A DNA stretch of 29,896 nt from positions 1 through 29,896 of IMG/VR virus record IMGVR_UViG_3300047546_000918; one strand, 5' to 3'. A program made the translations under genes and the position numbers. How positions within the stretch are numbered: position 1 is the first letter of the stretch; each line of letters opens with the position of its first letter. This DNA is from a virus. The notes beneath the pieces are model-generated. The model searched no databases. It saw only the letters and a list, made by a program, of their open reading frames with translations, and was not told where the DNA came from. Shown piece after piece: positions 7,530-15,800 of this stretch.

Positions 7530-8267
7530 TTATGGGTTTTGGTTTATTGCTTTTTGAAAATTAGAGTTTGCTGCTAATATAGTATATGTATTTGCTGCCG
7601 TTTTTATAATATTAAAAGAATATACATCAACAGATTCTTGTTGCGTTGTTGCAAAAGATGGTGCAGAATTGCCCAAATAAAAAGGAACTTGTAACACACC
7701 ATCAACATATACATTTGCACGATATCTTGTCGCACCTTGTTTCAACAAAATTGCCGTGGTGACTGATTGTCCTATAGACAATTGTGAATCTAAAGTATTT
7801 TGTGTATTTGCTCTTAGATTGAAAGTTACATTTGCAGTAGTATTTGAAGAAAAGAAATATACTGTATTATTTTGTAAATCAATATTTACATTGCCACCAA
7901 CCGCTGTTGTGAAAACATTGGCGCTTTCAAATACTTGTGTCAAAGATATTTGTAAATTTGCAGCAAGAGTATTACCTGCGACCTGACCTGCTACGATATT
8001 ATTAGCACGAACACTGTTGGGCGCCAAATCATCACCAGTAATTGTTTGTGGTGCAATCAAGTTACCAGTAATTGTACCAGCAACAATATTATTACCACGA
8101 ATAATGTTATCGGCTAAGTCATCACCAGTAATTGTTTGTGGTGCAATCAAGTTACCAGTAATTGTACCAGCAACAATATTGTTGCCACGAACGGCGTTTG
8201 TTGCAATTTTATTTCCAAGAATTGCACCATCTGCTATACGACCCGATTCTACTTTTTGTTCTGGCAT
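7530..8267 (-). CDS. Fibre-like virion protein with GNNIVAGTITGNLIA repeats
   Basis: From ATG 8265-8267 this is a 245-residue protein. I chose this ATG over one 11 codons upstream because the ribosome site GGAGGT sits eight bases before it. Residues about 8-95 are repeats of the type RGNNIVAGTITGNLIA, with a hydrophobic residue about every five positions, suggesting a beta-solenoid or extended fibre shaft. The remaining ~150 residues form a beta-rich domain (NVNIDL, VTFNLRAN, GQSVTTAILL, YVDGVLQVPF) that is clearly paralogous to the C-terminal half of the protein at 8560-9204. Both probably build tail or baseplate fibres. The exact role is not recognised. It lies one base after its upstream neighbour and just before gp13. 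Confidence 0.75.
   Translation of the reverse strand: MPEQKVESGRIADGAILGNKIATNAVRGNNIVAGTITGNLIAPQTITGDDLADNIIRGNNIVAGTITGNLIAPQTITGDDLAPNSVRANNIVAGQVAGNTLAANLQISLTQVFESANVFTTAVGGNVNIDLQNNTVYFFSSNTTANVTFNLRANTQNTLDSQLSIGQSVTTAILLKQGATRYRANVYVDGVLQVPFYLGNSAPSFATTQQESVDVYSFNIIKTAANTYTILAANSNFQKAINQNP
8029..8190 (-). repeat. 90-base tandem duplication in fibre gene
   Basis: The stretch from 8029 to 8100 recurs at 8119-8190 with a 90-base period. The first 62 bases are identical and two differences follow. The unit encodes 30 residues (RGNNIVAGTITGNLIAPQTI and the following GDDLA). Such near-identity suggests a recent in-frame duplication. Confidence 0.85.
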
Positions 8268-8268
8268 A

Positions 8269-8559
8269 TTACATACCTCCAAATAAGAAAACATCATCAA
8301 AGATGTCAGGAGGTGATACTATATTGTTTCCAGAAACAGCATTGTTAGCGATTAAATTACCTGTAATTGTGCCGGCGACAATATTATTACCACGAATGGC
8401 ATTTGTCGTAATGTTATTACCAGATACAGCACCACTAGCAATCAAGTTGCCAGTAATTGTAGAAACAACAATATTATTACTAGCAACAGCACCACCAGCA
8501 ATTAAGTTGCCCGTAATATTTGTTGTTCCAATGAGAGGTGAACGGACTTTTTGAATCAT
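8269..8559 (-). CDS. Short fibre-repeat protein ending SPPDIFDDVFLFGGM
   Basis: This 96-residue protein consists almost entirely of ITGNLIAxGAVxSNNI-type repeats with a period of about ten residues, then a short terminal segment SPPDIFDDVFLFGGM. The same terminal segment ends the larger protein at 28054-28722, so the two are partial paralogues; this one lacks the N-terminal beta-sandwich domain. Its last codons (GGA GGT ATG TAA) carry the ribosome site for the next gene. The start ATG is preceded by TTAGGATAA, the end of the upstream gene. It is probably a small structural or fibre component. It could be a fragment of a once longer fibre gene, but the frame is intact and it has its own translation signals. 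Confidence 0.7.
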   Translation of the reverse strand: MIQKVRSPLIGTTNITGNLIAGGAVASNNIVVSTITGNLIASGAVSGNNITTNAIRGNNIVAGTITGNLIANNAVSGNNIVSPPDIFDDVFLFGGM

Positions 8560-9204
8560 TTATCCTAAACCAAAAATTGTATTAGAACTTAATAATGTAT
8601 ATGAATTTGCATCAACTTTAATAATAGTAATTGAATACACATCAACTATAGGTCTAGCCAACGTTGAGGAAAATCCAGGTCTTACATTACCAGAGTATCT
8701 AGTATTTGCTGCTTGATATACTCCGTCAATTGCAATATTTGCTGAATATTGTGCAACGTTCTGAGATATCAAAAATGCTGTGGTAATTGATTGTCCTGGG
8801 TTTAAAATTCTATCAAGAGGTATTGTAGAATTACCACGAAGATTAAATGTCAAGTTTCCTGATGGAAACTGAGTTATATAATATATGGTTGATTCAAGTA
8901 AATCAATATTTACATTACCGCTTAACTGAGCAGGAATTATTTTTGATTGCTCAATAAGCCTAGTTAATGGAGCAATTTTGGTTGAAGTAATACCATTATC
9001 AACTATTGCTGCACCATTGATTGCATTAGGCAAAAAGTTTACATTGACTGCAATGTTTAAAGTATTTGAGGCAGGACTAAACGATATGTTACGATTAACA
9101 TATTCTGCTGTTGTTCTGCCAGATATTGCAGGCTGCAAACCGACATAGTGAATTGTTGCATCACTGACGGTTTGCAGTATTGGTAATGTAGTAACAGTTT
9201 GCAT
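8560..9204 (-). CDS. Virion structural protein, paralogue of 7530-8267
   Basis: This protein has 214 residues. The N-terminal ~95 residues include VSDATIHYVGLQPAISGRTT and a single IVDNGITSTKIAPLT-type repeat. The C-terminal half (NVNIDLLESTIYYI, LTFNLRGN, GQSITTAFLI, IAIDGVYQA, VDVYSITIIKVDANSYTLLS) aligns segment by segment with the C-terminal domain of the protein encoded at 7530-8267. The two therefore share a beta-rich domain with different N-terminal shafts. It begins right after the stop of the 1032-residue protein (TAAATG) without an obvious ribosome site, suggesting coupled translation. It is likely a tail or baseplate fibre component. The function is not known. Confidence 0.7.
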   Translation of the reverse strand: MQTVTTLPILQTVSDATIHYVGLQPAISGRTTAEYVNRNISFSPASNTLNIAVNVNFLPNAINGAAIVDNGITSTKIAPLTRLIEQSKIIPAQLSGNVNIDLLESTIYYITQFPSGNLTFNLRGNSTIPLDRILNPGQSITTAFLISQNVAQYSANIAIDGVYQAANTRYSGNVRPGFSSTLARPIVDVYSITIIKVDANSYTLLSSNTIFGLG

Positions 9205-12200
9205 TTATGCTTGTGCTTCTGTCCATGATAGGCGACTAAAAATTGGTGCAAAAGGTGTGCCAATATTACGAGCAACAATTGTTACAACATCCGGGCCATC
9301 TGGATAAGGACTTGTGGTTGGATTAGAAGTGCCGCCACCTAAAATGCTATTACCTAAATCACGAACCAAAGGTAAATCAAGAGATGTTGTAGTAAATGTT
9401 GAAGCACCACCAGAAGCATTTGTAAATGCAGCAAAAATAACTTCACCACCAGTTACAGCAGTATTTGCGGTGTGATTAATATATTGTACAAGACTTGAAC
9501 CACCAACACTTGTCCATGTTGGAGTTGCATTAGCAATTTGTCCGTTTAGAACAACTTGAATCAAGAATGCACCGCCAGATAACAAATCCAACTGTCGTAA
9601 GACCATTTGCATACGATTGATAATTTCACGGGTGCCTAAAGTCGCACCAGAAACACCAGCACTTACTGAAGGTGCAATACGGAAACTTTGTAGTGCTGAT
9701 GGGAAAGATGACGAAACGTTTGTAGATGTAGTCATACCTTGTGTAAACACAAACGATTTATCGTCATCGTAACGACCATCCATCATAACCGAAGTGCCCC
9801 AATGTGAAATACGTGGTGCATAACCTGGTGCGTGTAGTTCAATGTTTGTTGGTGTTGTTGTAGAGAATGTAAATGTTTGTGCGGCATTTGCCATTGGAGC
9901 AAATGTAACAAAACCGGTTCCACCAATTTGCGGTGCCATGCTCAATTGAATTGATACATTAGGTACAATTGACTGAACGACTGCCACTTGAGGAATATTT
10001 GCACTGACTACATACATGCCTTCTTGAATACCTACTGTGGTTGAACCAGGAGCAAGATTCAGTGTAGCGTTTGCTGTGGTCATAATACAGTTGATTGTAT
10101 TACCTTGTTGACCACGAAGCAGGTTGTTAAATGTCCAACCAGTAGGTGAATTGTTTGTAATACCGTTATACGAAACATATTCTCTTTGACTCAGACCAGT
10201 AGAACCCCAACCTTCAATCAGTAAAACACCTGCTGTTGGGAATCCAGAAGCATTTGCTACGTTTAATGAAGTGTCTGCTGCTTGTAACGTAGAATTGAGC
10301 CTTGTTCTTGGTGCAAAGGTGTTTGTTTCATATCTTGCTGGTAAGTTACCAGAACGCATGTATGCTTCATAGTTGACATTATTGTTGACCAACTTATGAC
10401 AATAATATACATTACCGTCAGTTGTTCTGAAACCCCAACGAATAAATCCGGCACCATACCATGAATAATCAAGGTACAACATTTGCATTTTAGTCAGATC
10501 AAGAATATAACCTGAAGGTCCTGTACCATCACAACGATCAATGTTCCATTGTGATTGTGGAATTCTAAAATCAATAGTTTTTGTTGCTACTGCTTGTACG
10601 GCTGGAACTTCACCACGATATGCCGGTGAAATTGAAAGTTGTTGATCAGATAAAATCTCAGTTACACGATATGACATACCTTTAATAACAACATAATCAC
10701 CAACTGCAAGTTCAGTAGAGAACTTGGTTGTAACCCCGTTGTATGTAATACCATTTACAATCGTGTTTGCAACGTTTGCTGAAACAAAACCAGACAATTG
10801 ATATGTTGATGAACGACGAACTGCATACAATTGTTGTCCGTCATATTCAAAGAAGATACCATTTTGATCATCAAACATACCTACACGATTTGAAGCACCA
10901 AACCAGTTATTGATTGAGCAACGATAAAGTCCTGTTGCTGTAGCAGTAGAAGGTGTGCTATTTGCAACATAAGTAAAAGTATAGGGGTCAATTACATCAC
11001 GAACACTAAATGTACCATTGTATGCTGATTGATCGGCATTCGCAATTTGAATGTTTACATTAGGACGAATTTGGTGTGAATACTTTGTACGTACAGTTAC
11101 TAATGCACCTGAACTTGTAATTGAATCAACTGACAATTGAGGCTTCAACATTGTGCCCGTTGACATTTGAATGCCTTTACCGGACTGATAACGGAAATAA
11201 CGGCGTGTCTGGCGAATCAATTGATTGTTATGTCCTTCTGCTGATGTGGAGAATTCAACACCACCATCAAACGAACGATGAACAACTGTGCCACGTGCAG
11301 AAGAGAATAGGTTTGCTTGACCACCAGAGGTAATACCTGTTGCACTTACTGGAGCAACGTTTGCATCAATGCGGAATACAGTGTTAGAATAAACACCAGT
11401 AACAGTAAATGTACCATTAGGCGCACCAGAAGTTGCTGCTACTGTGCCTTGAAGAACAATTTGATTGCCAAGTGAAAGACCATGAGCAGTCGTTGTTGTT
11501 ACTGTTCCATTTGAGAACGTGCTAATAAAATTAATGTTTGATAATGGAATATTAGCACGTGTAAAGATCGAACCGTTTGCAATGAATGTAGTATTTGGTA
11601 TATTAATGTTTAAGTTTGCTGAACCAATCGCAGTGTTTACGTAACGTTGTTTTGCCGCATATCTAAACCATTGTCCTTGTTGTGCTGCATCAACCATAAA
11701 GGTACCTTCAGATGGTGCCCATGTGGTATCTGAAACAAAAATCGGAGTGTTTACAAGAGGTGTATTTGCAGTGTAAACAGTTACAATATTTGAGTTTGAG
11801 TTTACAACCACTGCCGTAGGAATAATTGGACCACCAATTGAAATTTGAAGATTCGCACTTGTGTTTTGATAAGCATATGCACGATTGTTTACCAAACCAA
11901 CACTTTCCCATTTAGTTGCTTGTTGACCATATTCAAAATCGGTATCAATTAACGATTGAGGCTGAGATACACGAAACTTATTTACTGGATCAGTATATAA
12001 TTCTGAAGGTTTGAAAGTTTCTTCAAAGTCATCAACAATCACTTGAAGTTTATCTGTAGCAGACATTGCTGTTGTGTTATATTGCAGCACAAGTGTAGTC
12101 GTTGCAGCACCACTGATAGTATTCTGTGCAATTGCGTGAGAAGTCAGCTTCAGATTTGGATCTGAAAAGTTGAAAATTACTTGGTTGGTATTGGCATTTG

Positions 12201-12303
12201 TAATCAACACAAGTCGTTCACGTGGAACTATTTGATTCAACACAATCGTTCTTGTAGAAGGTGTGAACGAATAGTATGTGTCTATAATATCTTTTCTAGC
12301 CAT
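9205..12303 (-). CDS. Large T4-like virion structural protein (MARKDIIDTYYSF type)
   Basis: This is a 1032-residue structural protein of a type I recognise from T4-like cyanophages, opening MARKDIIDTYYSFTPSTRTI. The protein is beta-rich and made of several sub-domains. They include repeated 'GTVTTTTAHGLSLGNQIVLQ' and 'VRTKYSHQIRPNVNIQI' modules (about 265-450), a 'TKFSTELAVGDYVVIKGMSY' module (about 520-545), a tryptophan-rich region around 605-640, and a C-terminal domain with REIINRMQMVLRQLDLLSGG (about 895-915). No enzymatic motif is visible. It probably forms part of the baseplate or tail periphery. It has its own late promoter and the ribosome site TTTTGGAG before ATG 12301-12303. The function is unproven in any relative I can name. 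Confidence 0.82.
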   Translation of the reverse strand: MARKDIIDTYYSFTPSTRTIVLNQIVPRERLVLITNANTNQVIFNFSDPNLKLTSHAIAQNTISGAATTTLVLQYNTTAMSATDKLQVIVDDFEETFKPSELYTDPVNKFRVSQPQSLIDTDFEYGQQATKWESVGLVNNRAYAYQNTSANLQISIGGPIIPTAVVVNSNSNIVTVYTANTPLVNTPIFVSDTTWAPSEGTFMVDAAQQGQWFRYAAKQRYVNTAIGSANLNINIPNTTFIANGSIFTRANIPLSNINFISTFSNGTVTTTTAHGLSLGNQIVLQGTVAATSGAPNGTFTVTGVYSNTVFRIDANVAPVSATGITSGGQANLFSSARGTVVHRSFDGGVEFSTSAEGHNNQLIRQTRRYFRYQSGKGIQMSTGTMLKPQLSVDSITSSGALVTVRTKYSHQIRPNVNIQIANADQSAYNGTFSVRDVIDPYTFTYVANSTPSTATATGLYRCSINNWFGASNRVGMFDDQNGIFFEYDGQQLYAVRRSSTYQLSGFVSANVANTIVNGITYNGVTTKFSTELAVGDYVVIKGMSYRVTEILSDQQLSISPAYRGEVPAVQAVATKTIDFRIPQSQWNIDRCDGTGPSGYILDLTKMQMLYLDYSWYGAGFIRWGFRTTDGNVYYCHKLVNNNVNYEAYMRSGNLPARYETNTFAPRTRLNSTLQAADTSLNVANASGFPTAGVLLIEGWGSTGLSQREYVSYNGITNNSPTGWTFNNLLRGQQGNTINCIMTTANATLNLAPGSTTVGIQEGMYVVSANIPQVAVVQSIVPNVSIQLSMAPQIGGTGFVTFAPMANAAQTFTFSTTTPTNIELHAPGYAPRISHWGTSVMMDGRYDDDKSFVFTQGMTTSTNVSSSFPSALQSFRIAPSVSAGVSGATLGTREIINRMQMVLRQLDLLSGGAFLIQVVLNGQIANATPTWTSVGGSSLVQYINHTANTAVTGGEVIFAAFTNASGGASTFTTTSLDLPLVRDLGNSILGGGTSNPTTSPYPDGPDVVTIVARNIGTPFAPIFSRLSWTEAQA

Positions 12304-12351
12304 TTTGACTCCAAAACATTGGGAAAGTGTTTGTTTTTTTAAATTCTTTAC

Positions 12352-12358
12352 TATTTAG
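12352..12358 (-). promoter_or_regulatory. T4-type late promoter CTAAATA before 1032-residue gene
   Basis: CTAAATAG lies on the minus strand in the 58-base gap between the genes at 12362-12844 and 9205-12303. The distance to the start codon is about 50 bases, very similar to the site before tail sheath. This would give the downstream fibre and neck genes a separate late transcript. Confidence 0.7.
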
Positions 12359-12361
12359 CAT

Positions 12362-12844
12362 TCAGTATCCCATGAATATATCCGTGGGTCTGAATGGGTA
12401 AATCTTTGTATTTTGTGCTGGCGCACCTGAAACCACACGAATCATCACATCGGCACCTGCCGGCACTGGGTCGGCAAATAATATTTGCCCACTGCTATCT
12501 AAAGTATACCCTTTTGGTGCAGATGTAACATGACTCATCCAAAAAGTTTCAATGTTGTTCGCATATGCTGCCTGCATAAGTCCGGAAACTGATACCATAA
12601 GATTCCATGGACTTGCAACCGATACATTTGCTGTATTGTAAGTTAATGGAAATATGTTTGTAACACCATCAGTCAAATATGAGATGTCATCAAGGTCATA
12701 AACACTAAAAATTGTATTAGCTAATTTGCCTGATGTAACACTATAATCAGCAAGTTTGTCTGTTGTTACTGAATTATTTGCCAGTTTATCTGTAGTGATT
12801 GCATTATTTGCTATTCTGGCAGAACCTACTGTTTGTAACGGCAT
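12362..12844 (-). CDS. Small virion structural protein with TTDKLAN repeats
   Basis: This 160-residue protein opens with MPLQTVGSARIANNAITTDK and three copies of the fibre-type repeat TTDKLANNSVTTDKLADYSV (period ten). These are followed by a beta domain with FPLTYNTANVSVASPWNLMV, SGLMQAAYANN and a C-terminal PVPAGADVMIRVVSG. Similar 'asp-lys-leu' repeats and a following sandwich domain occur in many phage fibres and baseplate proteins. The ribosome site TTTGGAGG comes from the last codons of the giant heptad-repeat gene immediately upstream. It is likely a fibre adaptor or baseplate piece. No specific function is recognised. Confidence 0.72.
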   Translation of the reverse strand: MPLQTVGSARIANNAITTDKLANNSVTTDKLADYSVTSGKLANTIFSVYDLDDISYLTDGVTNIFPLTYNTANVSVASPWNLMVSVSGLMQAAYANNIETFWMSHVTSAPKGYTLDSSGQILFADPVPAGADVMIRVVSGAPAQNTKIYPFRPTDIFMGY

Positions 12845-12847
12845 TCT

Positions 12848-15800
12848 TTATCCTCCAAATACAAGAGCCATAGCAATTGCCTTTCCTGTAGATGCTGCTG
12901 TATTTGAAAGGTTTGCAATTGCAGCATTAGCAGAAGAATTGACGTTTGCAATTGCAGCATTAGCAGAAGAATTGACGTTTGCAATTGCAGCATTAGCAGA
13001 AGAATTGACGTTTGCAATTGCAACATTTGCTGTATTAGAAATGTTGTTTGATACATTGCTTGAGTTATAAATTAGATTTACAACATCTGTACTTAATTTT
13101 GCTAATGTAATTGAACCATCTGGTGTAATGAAGGCATTTGCTGTCGTGTACATTGTAATGACACGAACTAACTCACCGTTTGCAGGTGCGCCATCAAAAG
13201 TAATTGTCTGTTGGATATTATTTACAGTATACGATGTAATTGGTTGTATAACACCATCAACTGAAACAATTAATACTTCACGGGCTTGTGGTAAGAAGCC
13301 AAGATTAAATGTTGAGAAATTACCGTTTGCAACAGTTTCAAATGTAGAAACCGAAACGTTTGAACTCACATATTGAATAAAATATGGATTAACTTTTTCA
13401 TATCCAACAACACGAATATTTTCACCAACACCAGGAGCAGTTGTAAATGTAACTGTGTTTGTTGATGGATTTACTGTAAATGCATTTTCAGGTTGTAAAA
13501 TACCACCAATTGAAACAAAGATTGTATTACCAGATTCAGGTCTAAATCCAATATTGAATCCCTGTGTTACACCATCACCAATACCGTTATAAGAAACAAC
13601 AACAGCACCAGCGGAGTTCGCAACATCAAGTGTATAAAGATTTACATTATTGAATGCTGCTACACGTACAGTTTCACCAGCGGGTGGTGGCTCATTGAAT
13701 GAAATAGAATTATTTGAAGGATTTACTTCATAGTCTGCATATTCAACTTGAACAACACCACCAATAGAAACAATTACGGCGGTATTAGATGGCGGTGAAA
13801 ATCCTAAAGCGTAAGTAGAAACTGCGCCGTTTGATGTTGTGGTAAATGTTCGTACTTCAGCATTGGCACCCGTATTTGCTTTTGCAAATGCGGCATTAGC
13901 CTGAATAAATGCCGCATTTGCTTGATTACGAACCCAAGGATCAGATGCATTATTTGCTGCATTGAAAGCAGCATTTGCCTGAATAAACGATGCATTTGCC
14001 GTATTAAATGCAGCATTCGTTTGAATGAACGAAGAATTTGCAACAATAAATGCTGAGTTTGCATACTGACTGCCTGAATTAGCAGTTGCAAAAGCACCGT
14101 TAGCATATATGCCGCCAGAGTTTGCTGCAATAAATGCACCATTAGCATGATCAAACGCCGAATTGCTGTGAAAGAATGCAGAGTTGGCTTGTATGAATCC
14201 AGAGTTAGCAATAATAAACGCTGCATTCGCATAGTTGCCTGCTGAGAAAGCGTCAGCATTTGCTACGTTTGCTTGAGTAAATGCGCCGTTAGCGTAAATC
14301 GCAGCAGAGTTTGCGGTGTAACTTGGCGTGTTAGCGTAAATTGATACAGTGTTCAGATCAGCATATGCAGAGTTGGCCTGTATAAATGCTGAGTTTGCAT
14401 AACTACCAGTTGTGTTTTGTGCATTGAATGCTGACTGTGCATGAACTATGGCAGCATTGGCTTGTATAAATGCAGCATTGGCGGTGTGAAATGCTGGCTG
14501 TACTTGTGGTGCTACATTATTTGCTGCCGCAAAGGCTGCATTAGCATAAGCACCAGCAGACAATGCATTAGCATCTGCGTTGTTTGCTTTATCAAATGCT
14601 GCATTGGCTTGTATAAACGCCGCATTAGCCGTATTAAATGAAGGTTGAACTTGTGGTGCTACGTTATTAGCAGCAATAAATGCCGCATTGGCATATGCAC
14701 CTGCCGACAGCGCATTGGCATCGGCATTATTAGCCTTATCAAATGACGCATTGGCATGAATAAATGCAGAGTTGGCTTGTATAAATGCCGCATTAGCAAT
14801 TGTGCCAGTTACAAGATTATTCGCATAATTAAATGCCGCATTCGCATGAATAAATGCAGAGTTGGCTTGTATGAACGAAGAGTTTGCTACATTGCCAGTT
14901 GCATTCTGTGATTGATATGCCGCATTGGCTTGAATGAATGCTGCATTAGCGGTATCAAACGAAGGCTGAACCTGTGGTGCTACATTATTTGCTGCGGCAA
15001 ATGCGGCGTTGGCGTGATTAAATGATGCGTTTGCTTGAATGAATCCAGAATTAGCGACAACAAATGATGCATTAGCGTACTGGCCAGTTGCATTCTGAGA
15101 CTGATATGCTGAGTTAGCGTGTACAAACGCAGCATTCGCATATTGACCAGTTGCATTCTGTGATTGATAAGCAGCATTAGCATGTACAAATGCCGAGTTT
15201 GCATACTGACCAGTAGCATTCTGTGATAAGTATGATGCGTTAGCGTGTACAAATGCCGAATTGGTAGTATTATATAATACCTTGATTACATTTGCAGAAG
15301 TTAGACTTGCATATGTTAGATTACCAGCACCATCAGTTCTAATATAATCGTCGTTAGAACCGCCAGTAATGTGAACATTAGCAATCGTTCCTAAAAGAAC
15401 ACTCTTTGAAAGACTTATATCTACATTGGCACGAATATTGATTGTGTTACTTGAACCGATGATACGCATCTGTTCATTTTCATTATTCATACCACCAGCA
15501 GCAAATACTACATCATTTTGTGGTAAGAATGTACCAACTACAAGATCACCACCACCAGTTGATGTGTTGCCATGTACATACAAATAACCATCATTTGGTC
15601 CGATTAGTGTGAATTCAGGATCAGCATGTTGACTACCGCCAATACCAACATCAATGTAAGTGTCATCTTCAGTACCATTGTCAGCAGTTGCGACATAATC
15701 ACCTGACGCATTCGGACCATTACTAATATTTTGAATGTTTATCTGCGAATAACCATCATAGTTTGCAGAAGCCTGGAATACTGTGAATGGTTGATAGTCA

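Noticed and set aside
8268-8300. Upstream start at 8300 for the gene at 7530-8267
   Set aside because: It would overlap the end of the neighbouring gene by 32 bases without its own ribosome site, while GGAGGT is correctly placed for the ATG at 8267.
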